This document shows positions 1 to 15,804 of a DNA stretch of 64,000 nt, piece by piece. The notes below the pieces were generated by a model that searched no databases, was not told the DNA's origin, and saw only the letters and a list, made by a program, of their open reading frames with translations. Position 1 is the first letter of the stretch, and each line of letters opens with the position of its first letter. Location: the NCBI RefSeq assembly GCF_005877055.1, contig NZ_CP039424.1:1302001-1366000 (forward strand). Reading direction: 5' to 3'. A program made the translations under genes and the position numbers. The stretch comes from Citricoccus sp. SGAir0253 (GTDB lineage: Bacteria; Actinomycetota; Actinomycetes; Actinomycetales; Micrococcaceae).

Positions 1-1217
1 CCGTGGCCATCGGCTGGATCGGCGAGGCCACCGGCGCCGAGGTGATCGCCGTGGCCGTGGACGTGGGCCAGGGCGGCGAGGACCTGGAGACCGTTCGCCA
101 GCGCGCCCTGGACTGCGGTGCGGTGGAGGCCTACGTGGCGGATGCCCGCGACGAGTTCGCGGAGCAGTACTGCATGCCCACGCTCAAGGCCAACGGCCTC
201 TACATGGACGCCTACCCGCTCGTCTCGGCCATCTCCCGTCCCGTGATCGTCCGCCACCTGGTGGCCGCGGCCCGCCAGTTCGGCGCCTCCACTGTGGCGC
301 ACGGCTGCACCGGCAAGGGCAACGACCAGGTCCGCTTCGAGGTCGGCATCCAGACCCTGGGCCCCGACCTGAAGTGCATCGCGCCCGTGCGCGACCTCGC
401 CCTCACCCGGGACAAGGCCATCGAGTACGCCGAGCGCAACGAGCTGCCGATCGTCACCACGAAGAAGAACCCCTTCTCGATCGACCAGAACGTGTGGGGC
501 CGCGCCGTGGAGACGGGCTTCCTCGAGGACATCTGGAACGGGCCCACCAAGGACGTCTACGACTACACGGACGACCCGGCCTTCCCGCCGGCCCCGGACG
601 TGGTCACCGTGACCTTCGAGCAGGGCGTGCCGGTGGCCCTGGACGGCCGGTCCCTGTCCCCGCTGCAGGTCATCGAGGAGATGAACCGCCGGGCCGGGGC
701 CCAGGGCATCGGGCGCATCGACATCGTGGAGGACCGCCTCGTGGGCATCAAGTCCCGCGAGATCTACGAGGCCCCCGGGGCGATGGCCCTGATGACCGCG
801 CACCGCGAACTGGAGAACGTGGCCCTGGAGCGCGAGCAGGCCCGCTTCAAGAAGACGGTGGACCAGCGCTGGACCGAGCTGGTGTACGACGGCCAGTGGT
901 TCTCCCCGCTGAAGAAGAACCTGGACGTCTTCGTGGACGAGACCCAGAAGTACGTCTCCGGGGACATCCGGATGGAGATGCACGGCGGTCGCGCGACCGT
1001 CCAGGGCCGCCGCTCGGAGACCGGCCTGTACGACTTCAGCCTGGCCACGTACGACGAGGGCGACGCCTTCGACCAGTCCTCGGCCCGGGGCTTCATCGAC
1101 ATCTTCGGCCTGTCCTCCAAGGTCGCCACGGAGCGCGACCAGCGCGTGCAGGGCGCCGGCTCGGTCGACTCCCTCGAGGACGTCGCCAAGCTCTCGAACG
1201 AGAACGCCGGGGCCTGA
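1..1217 (+). CDS. argG: Argininosuccinate synthase, 5' end cut off by window
   Basis: Joins citrulline and aspartate with ATP to give argininosuccinate in arginine biosynthesis. The first complete codon is at position 3. The visible protein begins [13 protein letters not shown], which in family members follows the N-terminal ATP-binding SGGLDTS loop, so about 15 residues including that loop lie upstream of the window. Family landmarks seen include the substrate-binding segment [15 protein letters not shown] and the [10 protein letters not shown] segment. The C-terminal part is complete and ends at TGA 1215-1217. The argH start follows 3 bases later, so the two genes are surely one transcript. 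An internal GTG at position 3 is not the true start. Confidence 0.97.
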   Translation, partial: VAIGWIGEATGAEVIAVAVDVGQGGEDLETVRQRALDCGAVEAYVADARDEFAEQYCMPTLKANGLYMDAYPLVSAISRPVIVRHLVAAARQFGASTVAHGCTGKGNDQVRFEVGIQTLGPDLKCIAPVRDLALTRDKAIEYAERNELPIVTTKKNPFSIDQNVWGRAVETGFLEDIWNGPTKDVYDYTDDPAFPPAPDVVTVTFEQGVPVALDGRSLSPLQVIEEMNRRAGAQGIGRIDIVEDRLVGIKSREIYEAPGAMALMTAHRELENVALEREQARFKKTVDQRWTELVYDGQWFSPLKKNLDVFVDETQKYVSGDIRMEMHGGRATVQGRRSETGLYDFSLATYDEGDAFDQSSARGFIDIFGLSSKVATERDQRVQGAGSVDSLEDVAKLSNENAGA

Positions 1218-2687
<1,470 letters not shown>

Positions 2688-2694
2688 GGCGCCG

Positions 2695-3354
2695 GTGACC
2701 GGGGACTGGCCGGTGCTGGAGCGGGGCGGCCTGCGGGCCGCCCCCCTGCTGCTCGGCTCGACCCTGACCGTCGCGCGCGGCGGCGCGGTGGTCAGCGTGC
2801 GGCTGACCGAGGTGGAGGCCTACGAGGGCGAGGGCGACCCCGGCTCGCACGCCTACCGCGGACGGACCGCGCGCAATGCCACCATGTTCGGCCCCGCCGG
2901 GTTCGTCTACGTCTACTTCACCTACGGCATGCACTGGTGCATGAACATCGTCTGCGGCCCGGAGGGCGCCAGCTCGGCCGTGCTGCTGCGCGCCGGGGAG
3001 GTCACCGCGGGCCTCGAGACCGCCGTCGCCCGCCGCGGCGCCCCGGCCGGACCGCGGCTGGCCTCCGGGCCGGCCCGCCTGGCCCAGGCCCTCGGCATCG
3101 GCGCCGGGGACGACGGCTCGGCCCTGCTGCCCGGCCCGGCCCCGCGCGAGGCGCTGGCGCCCGCCGGCACCGTGCCGGACGGCATCTGGCTCTCCGGGGT
3201 CCGGTCCCGACGCCGGCCCGGCACCCTGGCCGGGCCGCGCACCGGCGTCTCCGGTCCCGGCGGCGGGGAGGCGCATCCGTGGCGGTTCTGGCTCCCCGAC
3301 GAGCCCTCGGTGTCGCCGTACCGGGCGGCGGCCCCCCGGCGCCGAACGCGATGA
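2695..3354 (+). CDS. DNA-3-methyladenine glycosylase (AAG/MPG family)
   Basis: Base-excision repair enzyme expected to remove alkylated purines. The family is recognised from the run EVEAYEGEGDPGSHAYRGRT and the segment GFVYVYFTYGMHWCMNIV, the substrate pocket of the AAG fold. The catalytic Glu is the one in EVEAYEG. From GTG 2695 the protein is 219 residues, close to bacterial homologues. An in-frame extension to 2605 would lie inside argH and is not needed. It follows argH by 7 bases and is probably co-transcribed, a common arrangement in Micrococcaceae. The C-terminus is Arg-rich and probably disordered. Confidence 0.92.
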   Translation: MTGDWPVLERGGLRAAPLLLGSTLTVARGGAVVSVRLTEVEAYEGEGDPGSHAYRGRTARNATMFGPAGFVYVYFTYGMHWCMNIVCGPEGASSAVLLRAGEVTAGLETAVARRGAPAGPRLASGPARLAQALGIGAGDDGSALLPGPAPREALAPAGTVPDGIWLSGVRSRRRPGTLAGPRTGVSGPGGGEAHPWRFWLPDEPSVSPYRAAAPRRRTR

Positions 3355-3504
3355 CGCCGCTTGACGTGGCTTAACGTGACGTTCACCGCGGCGGCTGTAC
3401 CATGGATGGTCACTCGTTCCGAGGTGCCCAGGGGGGGCGTGGCGGGCCTGTCGGACCGCCCTCTCCCCGCGGTGCACCGTCGATAGCCCTAAGGTGTGCA
3501 AGGC

Positions 3505-5763
3505 ATGACTGATGTGGTTCCGGTCCACCAGACCGAACTGGAGCACGAGCGGCACTACGTCGCCCGCCTCTACGACCGCCTGGACGAGCTGCGGGCCGAG
3601 AAGGAGCGCCAGCTCGCCCGCGTCCGCAAGGAGGGGCCGCAGGGGTCCGTGCAGAACGTCTCGGAGCGGGACGCCTTCGCCACCCTCTACGAGGACCGCC
3701 TCGCCCAGCTCTACGCCGTGGACGACCGGCTGGTGTTCGGCCGGCTGGACATGGACGGCGGGGACGAGCGGTACATCGGGCGCATCGGCCTGACGGACGA
3801 GGACCAGCAGCGGCTCATGGTCGACTGGCGGGCCCCGGAGGCCGGGGCCTTCTACCAGGCCACGGCCCACCAGCGGCTCGGGGTGCGCCGGCGACGGCAC
3901 CTCATGCTGCGCGGGCGCACCGTGGTGGACCTCGAGGACGACGTGCTGGACGCCTCCATGCTGGACGGCGAGGCCGCCCACCACGGGGCCGGGGCCCTGC
4001 TGGCGGCCGTGACGGCGCGGCGCACGGGGCAGATGGGGGACATCGTCGCCACCATCCAGGCCGAGCAGGACGCGATCATCCGCGCCCCGCTCAAGGGCGT
4101 GCTGGTGGTCCAGGGCGGCCCCGGCACCGGCAAGACGGCGGTGGCCCTGCACCGCGCGGCCTACCTGCTCTACACCCACCGCGAGCGGCTCAAGACGGCC
4201 GGCGTGCTGCTGGTGGGGCCCTCGCAGTCGTTCATGCGCTACATCGACCGGGTGCTGCCCTCCCTGGGCGAGACCGGCGTGGTGATGTCCTCCCTCGGGC
4301 GGCTGATGCCCGGGACCAAGGCCGTGCCGGAGACCGACCGGCGGGTCGCGCGGATCAAGGGCCGGCTGTTCATGGCGGACGTCGTGGCCAATGCCGTGGC
4401 CAACCGCCAGCGGATCCCGGCCGCGCCGCGCAAGGTGGACGTCGGCGGCACCACGCTGACCATCCGGCCCAAGCAGGTCGCCCGCGCCCGCGACCGGGCC
4501 CGGGCCACCGGCAAGCCGCACAACGAGGCCCGCACCACCTTCGTGAAGATCATGGTGCGCGAGCTGGCCGACCAGCTCAAGGACAAGCTGGAGAAGTCCT
4601 CCGGGGCCGGCACCACCATCGACCGCGCCTACCTCGCGGAGGACGTGCGCACCTCGCGGGACGTGCGCATCGCGCTGAACCTGTGCTGGATGCCGCTGAC
4701 GCCCGAGCGGCTGCTCGCCGACCTGTTCTCCAAGCCCGAGCACCTCGAGGCGGCCGCGCCCTTCCTCAAGCCCAAGCACCGGCGCCGGCTGCTGCGGGAG
4801 GCGGATGCCCCGTGGACGGAGGCGGACGTGCCCCTGCTGGACGAGGCCGCCGAGCTGCTCGGCGAGCTGGACGCGAGCGCCGGCCGGAGCCAGGCCGGCC
4901 AGGAGGCCGAGCGCAAGCGCAACGTGGCCAACGCCGAGGCGTCGCTGCGCAACGTCAACGCCATGCTGGAGGACCTGGGCGTGGACGGCGTCGTGTCCGC
5001 CGAGGCGCTGGCGGACGCCAACGAGGCGGGGGACCGGTACGTCTCGGCGGCCGAGCGCGCCTCCACGGACCGCTCCTGGACGTACGGCCACGTGGTGGTG
5101 GACGAGGCCCAGGAGCTCTCGCCCATGCAGTGGCGGCTGCTGATGCGGCGCTGCCCCATGAAGTCGTTCACCATCGTGGGGGACATCGCCCAGGCGTCCT
5201 CCGCGGCCGGCGTGGGCTCGTGGGCCGAGGCGCTGGAGCCCTTCGTCGAGGACCGCTGGCGGCTCGAGGAGCTGACGGTGAACTACCGCACCCCGGCCCG
5301 CATCACCCGGCTGGCGGCCCGCGTGGCCCAGCAGGCGGGACTGCCCGTGTCCAGCCCCCGGGCCGTGCGCGAGGGCGACTGGGAGCCCACCGTGCAGCGC
5401 GTGCCGGCGGACGGGGCGCGGGACGCGCTGCTCGCCGGCGTCGCGGAGGACCTGGAGCGGATCGACGGCGGCCTGCTCGCGGTGATCTCGCCGGCGTCCC
5501 TGGAACCGCGGGTCGCCGCCCTGCTGCGCGAGTGCTACGGCGAGCGGGTCGGCAGCGGCGGGGGCGGGCTCGGCCAGGACGTCGTGTCCACCACGCCGGG
5601 GGAGGCCAAGGGCCTGGAGTTCGACGCGGTCGTGCTCGTGGAGCCGGCCCGGATCGTGGCCGAGGCCGGCGGCGTCGTCGGTGACCTGTACGTGGCCATG
5701 ACCCGCTCCACCCAGACCCTGCGCGTCCTGTCCACCGAGGACCTGCCTGCAGGGCTGGCGTAG
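3505..5763 (+). CDS. HelD/HelR-like RNA polymerase recycling ATPase (UvrD superfamily)
   Basis: A superfamily 1 helicase-like motor. Members of the HelD family bind RNA polymerase and release stalled or rifamycin-bound complexes. The N-terminal 70 residues are Glu/Arg-rich and predicted helical, the coiled coil that enters the polymerase channel. Walker A GGPGTGKTA is near residue 204, Walker B VVVDEAQELSP near 530, and a UvrD C-terminal motif VYVAMTRSTQ precedes the end. From ATG 3505 it is 752 residues. A GTG at 3496 is in frame, but TAAGGT at 3490-3495 looks like a -10 box, favouring 3505. No rifamycin-associated 19-bp element was seen upstream, so drug induction is not supported here. Confidence 0.9.
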   Translation: MTDVVPVHQTELEHERHYVARLYDRLDELRAEKERQLARVRKEGPQGSVQNVSERDAFATLYEDRLAQLYAVDDRLVFGRLDMDGGDERYIGRIGLTDEDQQRLMVDWRAPEAGAFYQATAHQRLGVRRRRHLMLRGRTVVDLEDDVLDASMLDGEAAHHGAGALLAAVTARRTGQMGDIVATIQAEQDAIIRAPLKGVLVVQGGPGTGKTAVALHRAAYLLYTHRERLKTAGVLLVGPSQSFMRYIDRVLPSLGETGVVMSSLGRLMPGTKAVPETDRRVARIKGRLFMADVVANAVANRQRIPAAPRKVDVGGTTLTIRPKQVARARDRARATGKPHNEARTTFVKIMVRELADQLKDKLEKSSGAGTTIDRAYLAEDVRTSRDVRIALNLCWMPLTPERLLADLFSKPEHLEAAAPFLKPKHRRRLLREADAPWTEADVPLLDEAAELLGELDASAGRSQAGQEAERKRNVANAEASLRNVNAMLEDLGVDGVVSAEALADANEAGDRYVSAAERASTDRSWTYGHVVVDEAQELSPMQWRLLMRRCPMKSFTIVGDIAQASSAAGVGSWAEALEPFVEDRWRLEELTVNYRTPARITRLAARVAQQAGLPVSSPRAVREGDWEPTVQRVPADGARDALLAGVAEDLERIDGGLLAVISPASLEPRVAALLRECYGERVGSGGGGLGQDVVSTTPGEAKGLEFDAVVLVEPARIVAEAGGVVGDLYVAMTRSTQTLRVLSTEDLPAGLA

Positions 5764-5820
5764 CACCGCGCACCCGACGCACCACCCCCCATCGACCACA
5801 GCACCCGAGAGGCCCCACCC

Positions 5821-7194
5821 GTGACCACCACCTCCACCCCGCAGCAGGACCGCCGGCAGGAGGGCGTCGTGCCGGCGCCGGCGAGCCCCGCCCTGGCCGC
5901 GCAGTCCAACGACCCCTCGTTCCCGAACGTGTGGCAGGAGCTGAAGTGGCGGGGACTCATCCACGTCTCCACGGACGAGACGGCCCTGGAGGAGGCCCTG
6001 TCCGGGGACCCGATCACCTACTACTGCGGCTTCGACCCCACGGCCCCGTCGCTGCATCTGGGCAACCTCGTGCAGATCCTCGTGCTGCGCCGGCTGCAGC
6101 TGGCCGGCCACCGGCCGCTCGGGCTGGTCGGGGGGTCCACGGGCCTGATCGGCGACCCGCGCCAGACGGCCGAGCGCGTGCTCAACGACCGCGAGACGGT
6201 GGGGGAGTGGGTGGGGTACCTGCGCGGCCAGATCGAGCGGTTCCTGTCCTTCGAGGGGGACAACGCGGCGCGCATGGTCAACAACCTCGACTGGACCGGC
6301 AACCTCAGCGCCCTGGACTTCCTGCGGGACATCGGCAAGCACTTCCGCGTGGGCACCATGGTCAAGAAGGAGACCGTGGCCAAGCGCCTGCACTCGGACG
6401 AGGGCATCTCCTACACGGAGTTCTCCTACCAGGTCCTGCAGGGCATGGACTACCTGAACCTGTACCGCGAGTACGGGTGCATGCTGCAGACCGGCGGCTC
6501 GGACCAGTGGGGCAACCTCACCTCGGGCACGGACCTGATCCGCAAGGTCGAGGGTGTCCACGCGCACGCCTTCGGCACCCCGCTGATCACCAACGCGGAC
6601 GGCACCAAGTTCGGCAAGTCCGAGGGCAACGCGATCTGGTTGGACGGGCACATGTGCTCGCCGTACGCCTTCTACCAGTTCTGGCTCAACACCGCGGACG
6701 CGGACGTCGTGGACCGGCTCAAGGTGTTCACCTTCCTGCACCGCGGGCAGATCGAGGCCCTCGAGGAGAAGGTGCGGACCGAGCCGTTCCGGCGCGAGGC
6801 GCAGAAGACCCTCGCCTGGGAGGTCACCTCGCTCGTGCACGGGGAGGAGGCCACGCGCAAGGTGATCGCCGCGTCCGCGGCCCTCTTCGGGCAGGGCGAC
6901 CTCGCCGCCGTCGACGAGGCCACCCTGGCGGCCGCCACCGCCGAGCTCCCGACGGCGGCCCCGGGCCTGGGCGCCGGCGGCCCGGTGGGCATCGTGGACC
7001 TGCTGGTGTCCACGGGCCTGTCCGGCTCGAACTCGGAGGCCCGGCGCACGGTCGCCGAGGGCGGGGCCTCGGTGAACAACGTCAAGGTCACCGACGCCGA
7101 GGCGGCCTTCGGCGCCGAGGACGCACTGCACGGACGGTACCTGATCGTGCGCCGGGGCAAGAGGAACATGGCGATGGTGGACCTCTCCGCCTGA
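5821..7194 (+). CDS. tyrS: Tyrosyl-tRNA synthetase
   Basis: Charges tRNA-Tyr with tyrosine in the cytoplasm. It is a class I synthetase: the HIGH-type motif is HLGN in PTAPSLHLGNLVQ (about residue 80), and the KMSKS counterpart is KFGKS in GTKFGKSEGNAIW. The tyrosine-pocket segment YCGFDPTA and the GGSDQWGN motif are present. The C-terminal 90 residues are an S4 RNA-binding domain. The 457-residue protein has an extra 40-residue low-complexity N-terminus compared with E. coli TyrS. The GTG start lies 57 bases after the helicase gene. No T-box leader is present. Confidence 0.96.
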   Translation: MTTTSTPQQDRRQEGVVPAPASPALAAQSNDPSFPNVWQELKWRGLIHVSTDETALEEALSGDPITYYCGFDPTAPSLHLGNLVQILVLRRLQLAGHRPLGLVGGSTGLIGDPRQTAERVLNDRETVGEWVGYLRGQIERFLSFEGDNAARMVNNLDWTGNLSALDFLRDIGKHFRVGTMVKKETVAKRLHSDEGISYTEFSYQVLQGMDYLNLYREYGCMLQTGGSDQWGNLTSGTDLIRKVEGVHAHAFGTPLITNADGTKFGKSEGNAIWLDGHMCSPYAFYQFWLNTADADVVDRLKVFTFLHRGQIEALEEKVRTEPFRREAQKTLAWEVTSLVHGEEATRKVIAASAALFGQGDLAAVDEATLAAATAELPTAAPGLGAGGPVGIVDLLVSTGLSGSNSEARRTVAEGGASVNNVKVTDAEAAFGAEDALHGRYLIVRRGKRNMAMVDLSA

Positions 7195-7287
7195 GCCGCG
7201 CCGGTGCCGGCCACGTCGGTGGATCCGGCCGACGCCGTGCGCCGGGCGCGACGCCGGCGGGCCCGCGGTGGCAGAGTGGGAACCGTG

Positions 7288-9396
7288 ATGGATCCCGTGC
7301 CCGCGGCCTCGCCGGTCCGCGCCGATCCCCGCGCGCCGACGCGTGCGGAGCTGGCCGCGCTGCGGGAGCGGGTGCGGGAGCTCGTCGACGGGGCCCGGGC
7401 GGCCGAGGCGGCCCAGGCCGACCGCATCGCCCGGGTGCACCCGCGGCACCGGGCCAGCGCGGCGAACCTCGTGCACTACGTCTGGCTGCGCGGCCGGGAC
7501 ATCCGCGACCTGCAGGGCCGGCTGGCGGACCTGGGGCTGTCCTCCCTGGGCCGGCTCGAGTCGCGCGTGCTGCCCACCCTGGAGTCGATCGCCACGATCC
7601 TGGACTGCCTCGGCGAGGCCGTGGCCCCGGGAGAACCGGCCGGACCGGGCGGACCTGCGCCGGGGTCCGCCGGGCGGGAGGCCGCAGGGCCGGGGTCCGC
7701 GGGACCCTCGCCCGGCCGACCCGCCGGTCCGGCCACGCCGCCTGCCGACGCGCCGCGCCCGGGGCGGGCGGTGCCCTCCTGGGCGGACATGCACGCCGGT
7801 CCCGAGCGTCTGGAGCGCAACGCCGAGCACCTGCTCGGTCCCCGGCCGGCGGAGCGGGCGTCCCGCATCATGGTGACCTTCCCGTCCGCCGCGGCCGATG
7901 ACCCCGGCCTCGTCGCGCGGATGCTCGAGGCCGGCATGGACGTGGCCCGCATCAACTGCGCCCACGACGGGCGGCGGGAGTGGGCGGCCATGATCACCCA
8001 CCTGCGCCGGGCGGAGGGGTTGCCGGAGGACGGGCGCACCGCTGCCACCGCCGGGCCCGGCGGAGGGGCCGCCCCCGGGCGCTGCCTCGTGGCCATGGAC
8101 CTGGCCGGGCCGAAGCTGCGCACCGGCCCGATCGCCCCGGGGCCGCGGGTGCTGAAGATCCGGCCCCAGCGCTCCGCCACCGGACGGGTCCTCCGGCCCG
8201 CCGCCGTCGTGCTCGTCGCCCTGGACTCCGACGGCGCCGCCGCCCGCCCGCCCCGTCCTCCCGCCGAGCGCGGTGCGGCCGTGTCGGTGCGGGACGCCGC
8301 CTGGCTGGCGGGACGCTCGCCGGGTGAGCGCATCCGGTGCACCGACGCCCGGGGCGCCCGGCGCACCCTCGTGGTCACCGGCACGGAGCCGGACCGGGTC
8401 ACGTGCGAGCTGGCGGGCACGGCCTATCTCACGCCCGGGACGGTGCTGACCGCGGAGGACGGGACGGCCAGTTCGCTGAGCGGACTGCCGCCGCGGCCGC
8501 AGCACCTCTTCGTCCGGGCCGGCGAGACGATCGTGCTCACGCGGTCCCTTGCCCCGGCCCGGCCCGTCCCGGGCGGTCCCCACCGCATCGGCTGCACGCT
8601 GGCGCAGGTGTTCGAGGACGCGCGAGCCGGTCACCGCATCCTCTTCGACGATGGCAGGATCGGCGGGGTGATCACCGCCGTGACCCCGGACGAGATCACG
8701 GTCCACGTCGAGGCCGCCGGCGTGGACGGCGTCCCGCTGAAGGAGCAGAAGGGCATCAACCTGCCGGACACCCGGCTGGGCATCCCCGCCCTCACCGGGG
8801 AGGACGTGGAGGCGCTGCCGTTCGTCGCCCAGCACGCGGACATGGTCAGCCTGTCCTTCGTCCGCTCGGCCCGGGACGTGGCGGAGCTGCTCGAACGGGT
8901 CCGCGGCCTGGGCCGGGAGGACCTGGACGTGGTGCTCAAGGTCGAGACCGTGGAGGCGTTCGAGAACCTGCCGCAGGTCCTGCTGGAGGCCATGCGCTGG
9001 CCGGACATCGGCGTGATGATCGCGCGTGGTGACCTCGCCGTGGAGGCCGGCTTCGAACGCTTGGCGGAGGTGCAGGAGGAGATCCTCTGGCTGTGCGAGT
9101 CCGGCCACGTCCCGGTCATCTGGGCCACCCAGGTGCTGGACTCGCTGGCGCGCACGGGCCTGCCCAGCCGGGCGGAGGTCACGGATGCCGCCATGGCCGA
9201 GCGCGCCGAGTGCGTGATGCTCAACAAGGGGCCGTTCGTCATCGAGGCGATCGAGTTCCTCTCGGGGGTGCTCGGGCGCATGGAGGGCCACGTGTCGAAG
9301 AAGCGGACGCTGCTGCGCCGGCTCCGCTCCTGGGACCTCCCCAGCGACCCGGCGTCGGGGGAGGGCCGGCCCCGCCGCGACCGCCTCGCGGACTGA
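7288..9396 (+). CDS. Pyruvate-kinase-like protein with long N-terminal extension
   Basis: The part from about residue 190 on is a pyruvate kinase barrel: RIMVTFPSAA aligns with the usual KIICTIGPAS, MDVARINCAH with MNVARLNFSH, and MDLAGPKLRTG with DLKGPEIRTG. The catalytic Lys/Glu strand appears as VVLKVETVEAF and the metal/substrate loop as GVMIARGDLAVE. The first 190 residues are not pyruvate kinase: a helical part with RVHPRHRASAANLVHYVWLRGRDI, then a Pro/Gly-rich linker. The linker-like block between the two halves of the barrel is also expanded, and no C-terminal allosteric domain follows the barrel. From ATG 7288 it is 702 residues; an in-frame start at 7204 is less likely. Activity as a glycolytic enzyme is uncertain. 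Confidence 0.85.
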   Translation: MDPVPAASPVRADPRAPTRAELAALRERVRELVDGARAAEAAQADRIARVHPRHRASAANLVHYVWLRGRDIRDLQGRLADLGLSSLGRLESRVLPTLESIATILDCLGEAVAPGEPAGPGGPAPGSAGREAAGPGSAGPSPGRPAGPATPPADAPRPGRAVPSWADMHAGPERLERNAEHLLGPRPAERASRIMVTFPSAAADDPGLVARMLEAGMDVARINCAHDGRREWAAMITHLRRAEGLPEDGRTAATAGPGGGAAPGRCLVAMDLAGPKLRTGPIAPGPRVLKIRPQRSATGRVLRPAAVVLVALDSDGAAARPPRPPAERGAAVSVRDAAWLAGRSPGERIRCTDARGARRTLVVTGTEPDRVTCELAGTAYLTPGTVLTAEDGTASSLSGLPPRPQHLFVRAGETIVLTRSLAPARPVPGGPHRIGCTLAQVFEDARAGHRILFDDGRIGGVITAVTPDEITVHVEAAGVDGVPLKEQKGINLPDTRLGIPALTGEDVEALPFVAQHADMVSLSFVRSARDVAELLERVRGLGREDLDVVLKVETVEAFENLPQVLLEAMRWPDIGVMIARGDLAVEAGFERLAEVQEEILWLCESGHVPVIWATQVLDSLARTGLPSRAEVTDAAMAERAECVMLNKGPFVIEAIEFLSGVLGRMEGHVSKKRTLLRRLRSWDLPSDPASGEGRPRRDRLAD

Positions 9397-9528
9397 CGGC
9401 ACCGATCGGCGTCCCGCCGCCCGGGCGGGGAGACGTGCCTCACATCAGGGGGCGGTCCGCGAGCTCTGGGTCCCAGGATCCGCGGAATCCCGCGGATCCG
9501 AGGGGTGTCGACGGCGTCCCGGGCCGAT

Positions 9529-9558
9529 TTGGCGGCCTCCCGGGGAGGTGTGTATAGT
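9529..9558 (+). promoter_or_regulatory. rRNA operon promoter P1
   Basis: TTGGCG at 9529-9534 and TATAGT at 9553-9558 with an 18-base spacer form a strong sigma-A-type promoter. It lies about 430 bases before the 16S gene. The call rests on sequence match and position only. Confidence 0.65.
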
Positions 9559-9718
9559 TCTTCAGGTCGCCAGCCGCGAAAGCGGGAAATCGGCGGCCAA
9601 CCCCAGATGGAATGCAGGCCTAGACGGTCGCGCCGTGAAGGTGTAACGTCGGTGGCCCGCAGGACGTATGGACGTGGGACTTCGGTCCGGGTGCGGTGAG
9701 CGCGGCGGGAACGCCGGT

Positions 9719-9747
9719 TTGACGGGCCGGGGAAGAGGGACTACGCT
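9719..9747 (+). promoter_or_regulatory. rRNA operon promoter P2
   Basis: TTGACG at 9719-9724 and TACGCT at 9742-9747 with a 17-base spacer. It is the closest good promoter to the boxA and 16S gene. Tandem rRNA promoters are common in Actinobacteria. Confidence 0.65.
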
Positions 9748-9826
9748 TTGAAAGCCGCGGATGAGGAAAGCGAAGAAACGGCCGGGTGAAACCGGTTTCC
9801 TTCGCCGGTACTGATCACGTGCCTGT

Positions 9827-9838
9827 TGTTTGAGAACT
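9827..9838 (+). promoter_or_regulatory. boxA antitermination element, 16S leader
   Basis: TGTTTGAGAACT matches the actinobacterial boxA recognised by NusB/NusE for rRNA antitermination. It lies about 150 bases before the 16S gene. A second, closely similar copy is in the 16S-23S spacer. Confidence 0.75.
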
Positions 9839-9990
9839 CAATAGTGTGCCAAGTTTGTTGATGCCAATTGTTTGAAATTGGTGGATGGCCTGACCGCCGC
9901 ACCCCCGTGTGGTGGAGGGCCTCTTGCCAGGGATTGAATGATGCCGTGCCGGGTTTTCCGCCGGGCGTGGTGTTGTTTCTTCTGTAGTTT

Positions 9991-15228
<5,238 letters not shown>

Positions 15229-15537
15229 CACAACACCACCCGGTGTCCCCGCTTCAGGGGCGCCCACCGGGATGGCCAGGTGCGCAGCGTCCACTATGCG
15301 GTTGCGGAACAACAACCCGACCGAACCACCACCCCCCGCGGGGGCGGCCGGCCCGGGGCACCACCCCGGGCACCCCACCAGCCCCCCGGCACGCCGGGCC
15401 TGGCCGGGGCCCAGTATGGGTACAATTGAACAGTGCAACCACAGTGTTGTAACCACCAAGCCACCCCCGACACGGCGGCCCACCCCACCCCCACCCGGGG
15501 AGTGCGGGGCACGGGCCCGGACAGGGCGGTCACAGGG
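15229..15537 (+). other. 23S-5S spacer
   Basis: No gene. The segment carries the 3' half of the 23S processing stem (15287-15318) and then C/A-rich, low-structure sequence up to the 5S gene. Frames open on either strand here are shadows without coding features. Confidence 0.8.
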
Positions 15538-15654
15538 TTACGGCGGTCATAGCGTGGGGGAAACGCCCGGTCCCATTCCGAACCCGGAAGCTAAGGCCCA
15601 CAGCGCCGATGGTACTGCATCCGGGAGGATGTGGGAGAGTAGGACGCCGCCGGA
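15538..15654 (+). rRNA. 5S ribosomal RNA
   Basis: About 117 bases with the conserved CGGTCCCATTCCGAACCCGG core and GATGGTACTGC loop. The 5' and 3' ends (GGCGGTC / GCCGCC region) pair as helix I. It closes the rRNA operon. Confidence 0.97.
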
Positions 15655-15664
15655 CAACCATTCC

Positions 15665-15700
15665 AGGAAGGGCCCCGCACACCCGTGCGGGGCCCTTCCT
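15665..15700 (+). terminator. Hairpin after rRNA operon
   Basis: Perfect 16-bp inverted repeat, left arm 15665-15680, right arm 15685-15700, with a 4-base loop. It is rich in G and C and lies 10 bases after the 5S gene. No long T-run follows, as is frequent in high-GC Actinobacteria. Confidence 0.75.
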
Positions 15701-15804
15701 GCTGTAACACCAAGAATACGGTCGGCTACGCTGGTGTGGCCGACCCGCGGTGCGGGACGTCTCCCGGCGCCGTGGTCGACCCTGCTGACGAGAGGATCCC
15801 CTGG

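Larger units (their letters stand above)
9397..9990 (+). other. rRNA operon promoter and leader region
   Basis: No gene is supported here. The segment holds two sigma-A-like promoters (9529-9558 and 9719-9747), a hairpin-prone stretch near 9781-9810, a boxA element at 9827-9838, and T-rich sequence just before the 16S gene. Base composition drops towards the 16S start, as is usual for rRNA leaders. TTTGTTGATG (9854-9863) can pair, with one wobble, with CATCAACGAA (11630-11639) after the 16S gene. That pairing is a plausible 16S processing stem. Confidence 0.75.

Noticed and set aside
5764-5820. T-box leader for tyrS
   Set aside because: The gap is only 57 bases and has no T-box sequence.
9411-9435. 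Terminator after the pyruvate-kinase-like gene
   Set aside because: The stem has a bulge and only short arms; too weak to list.
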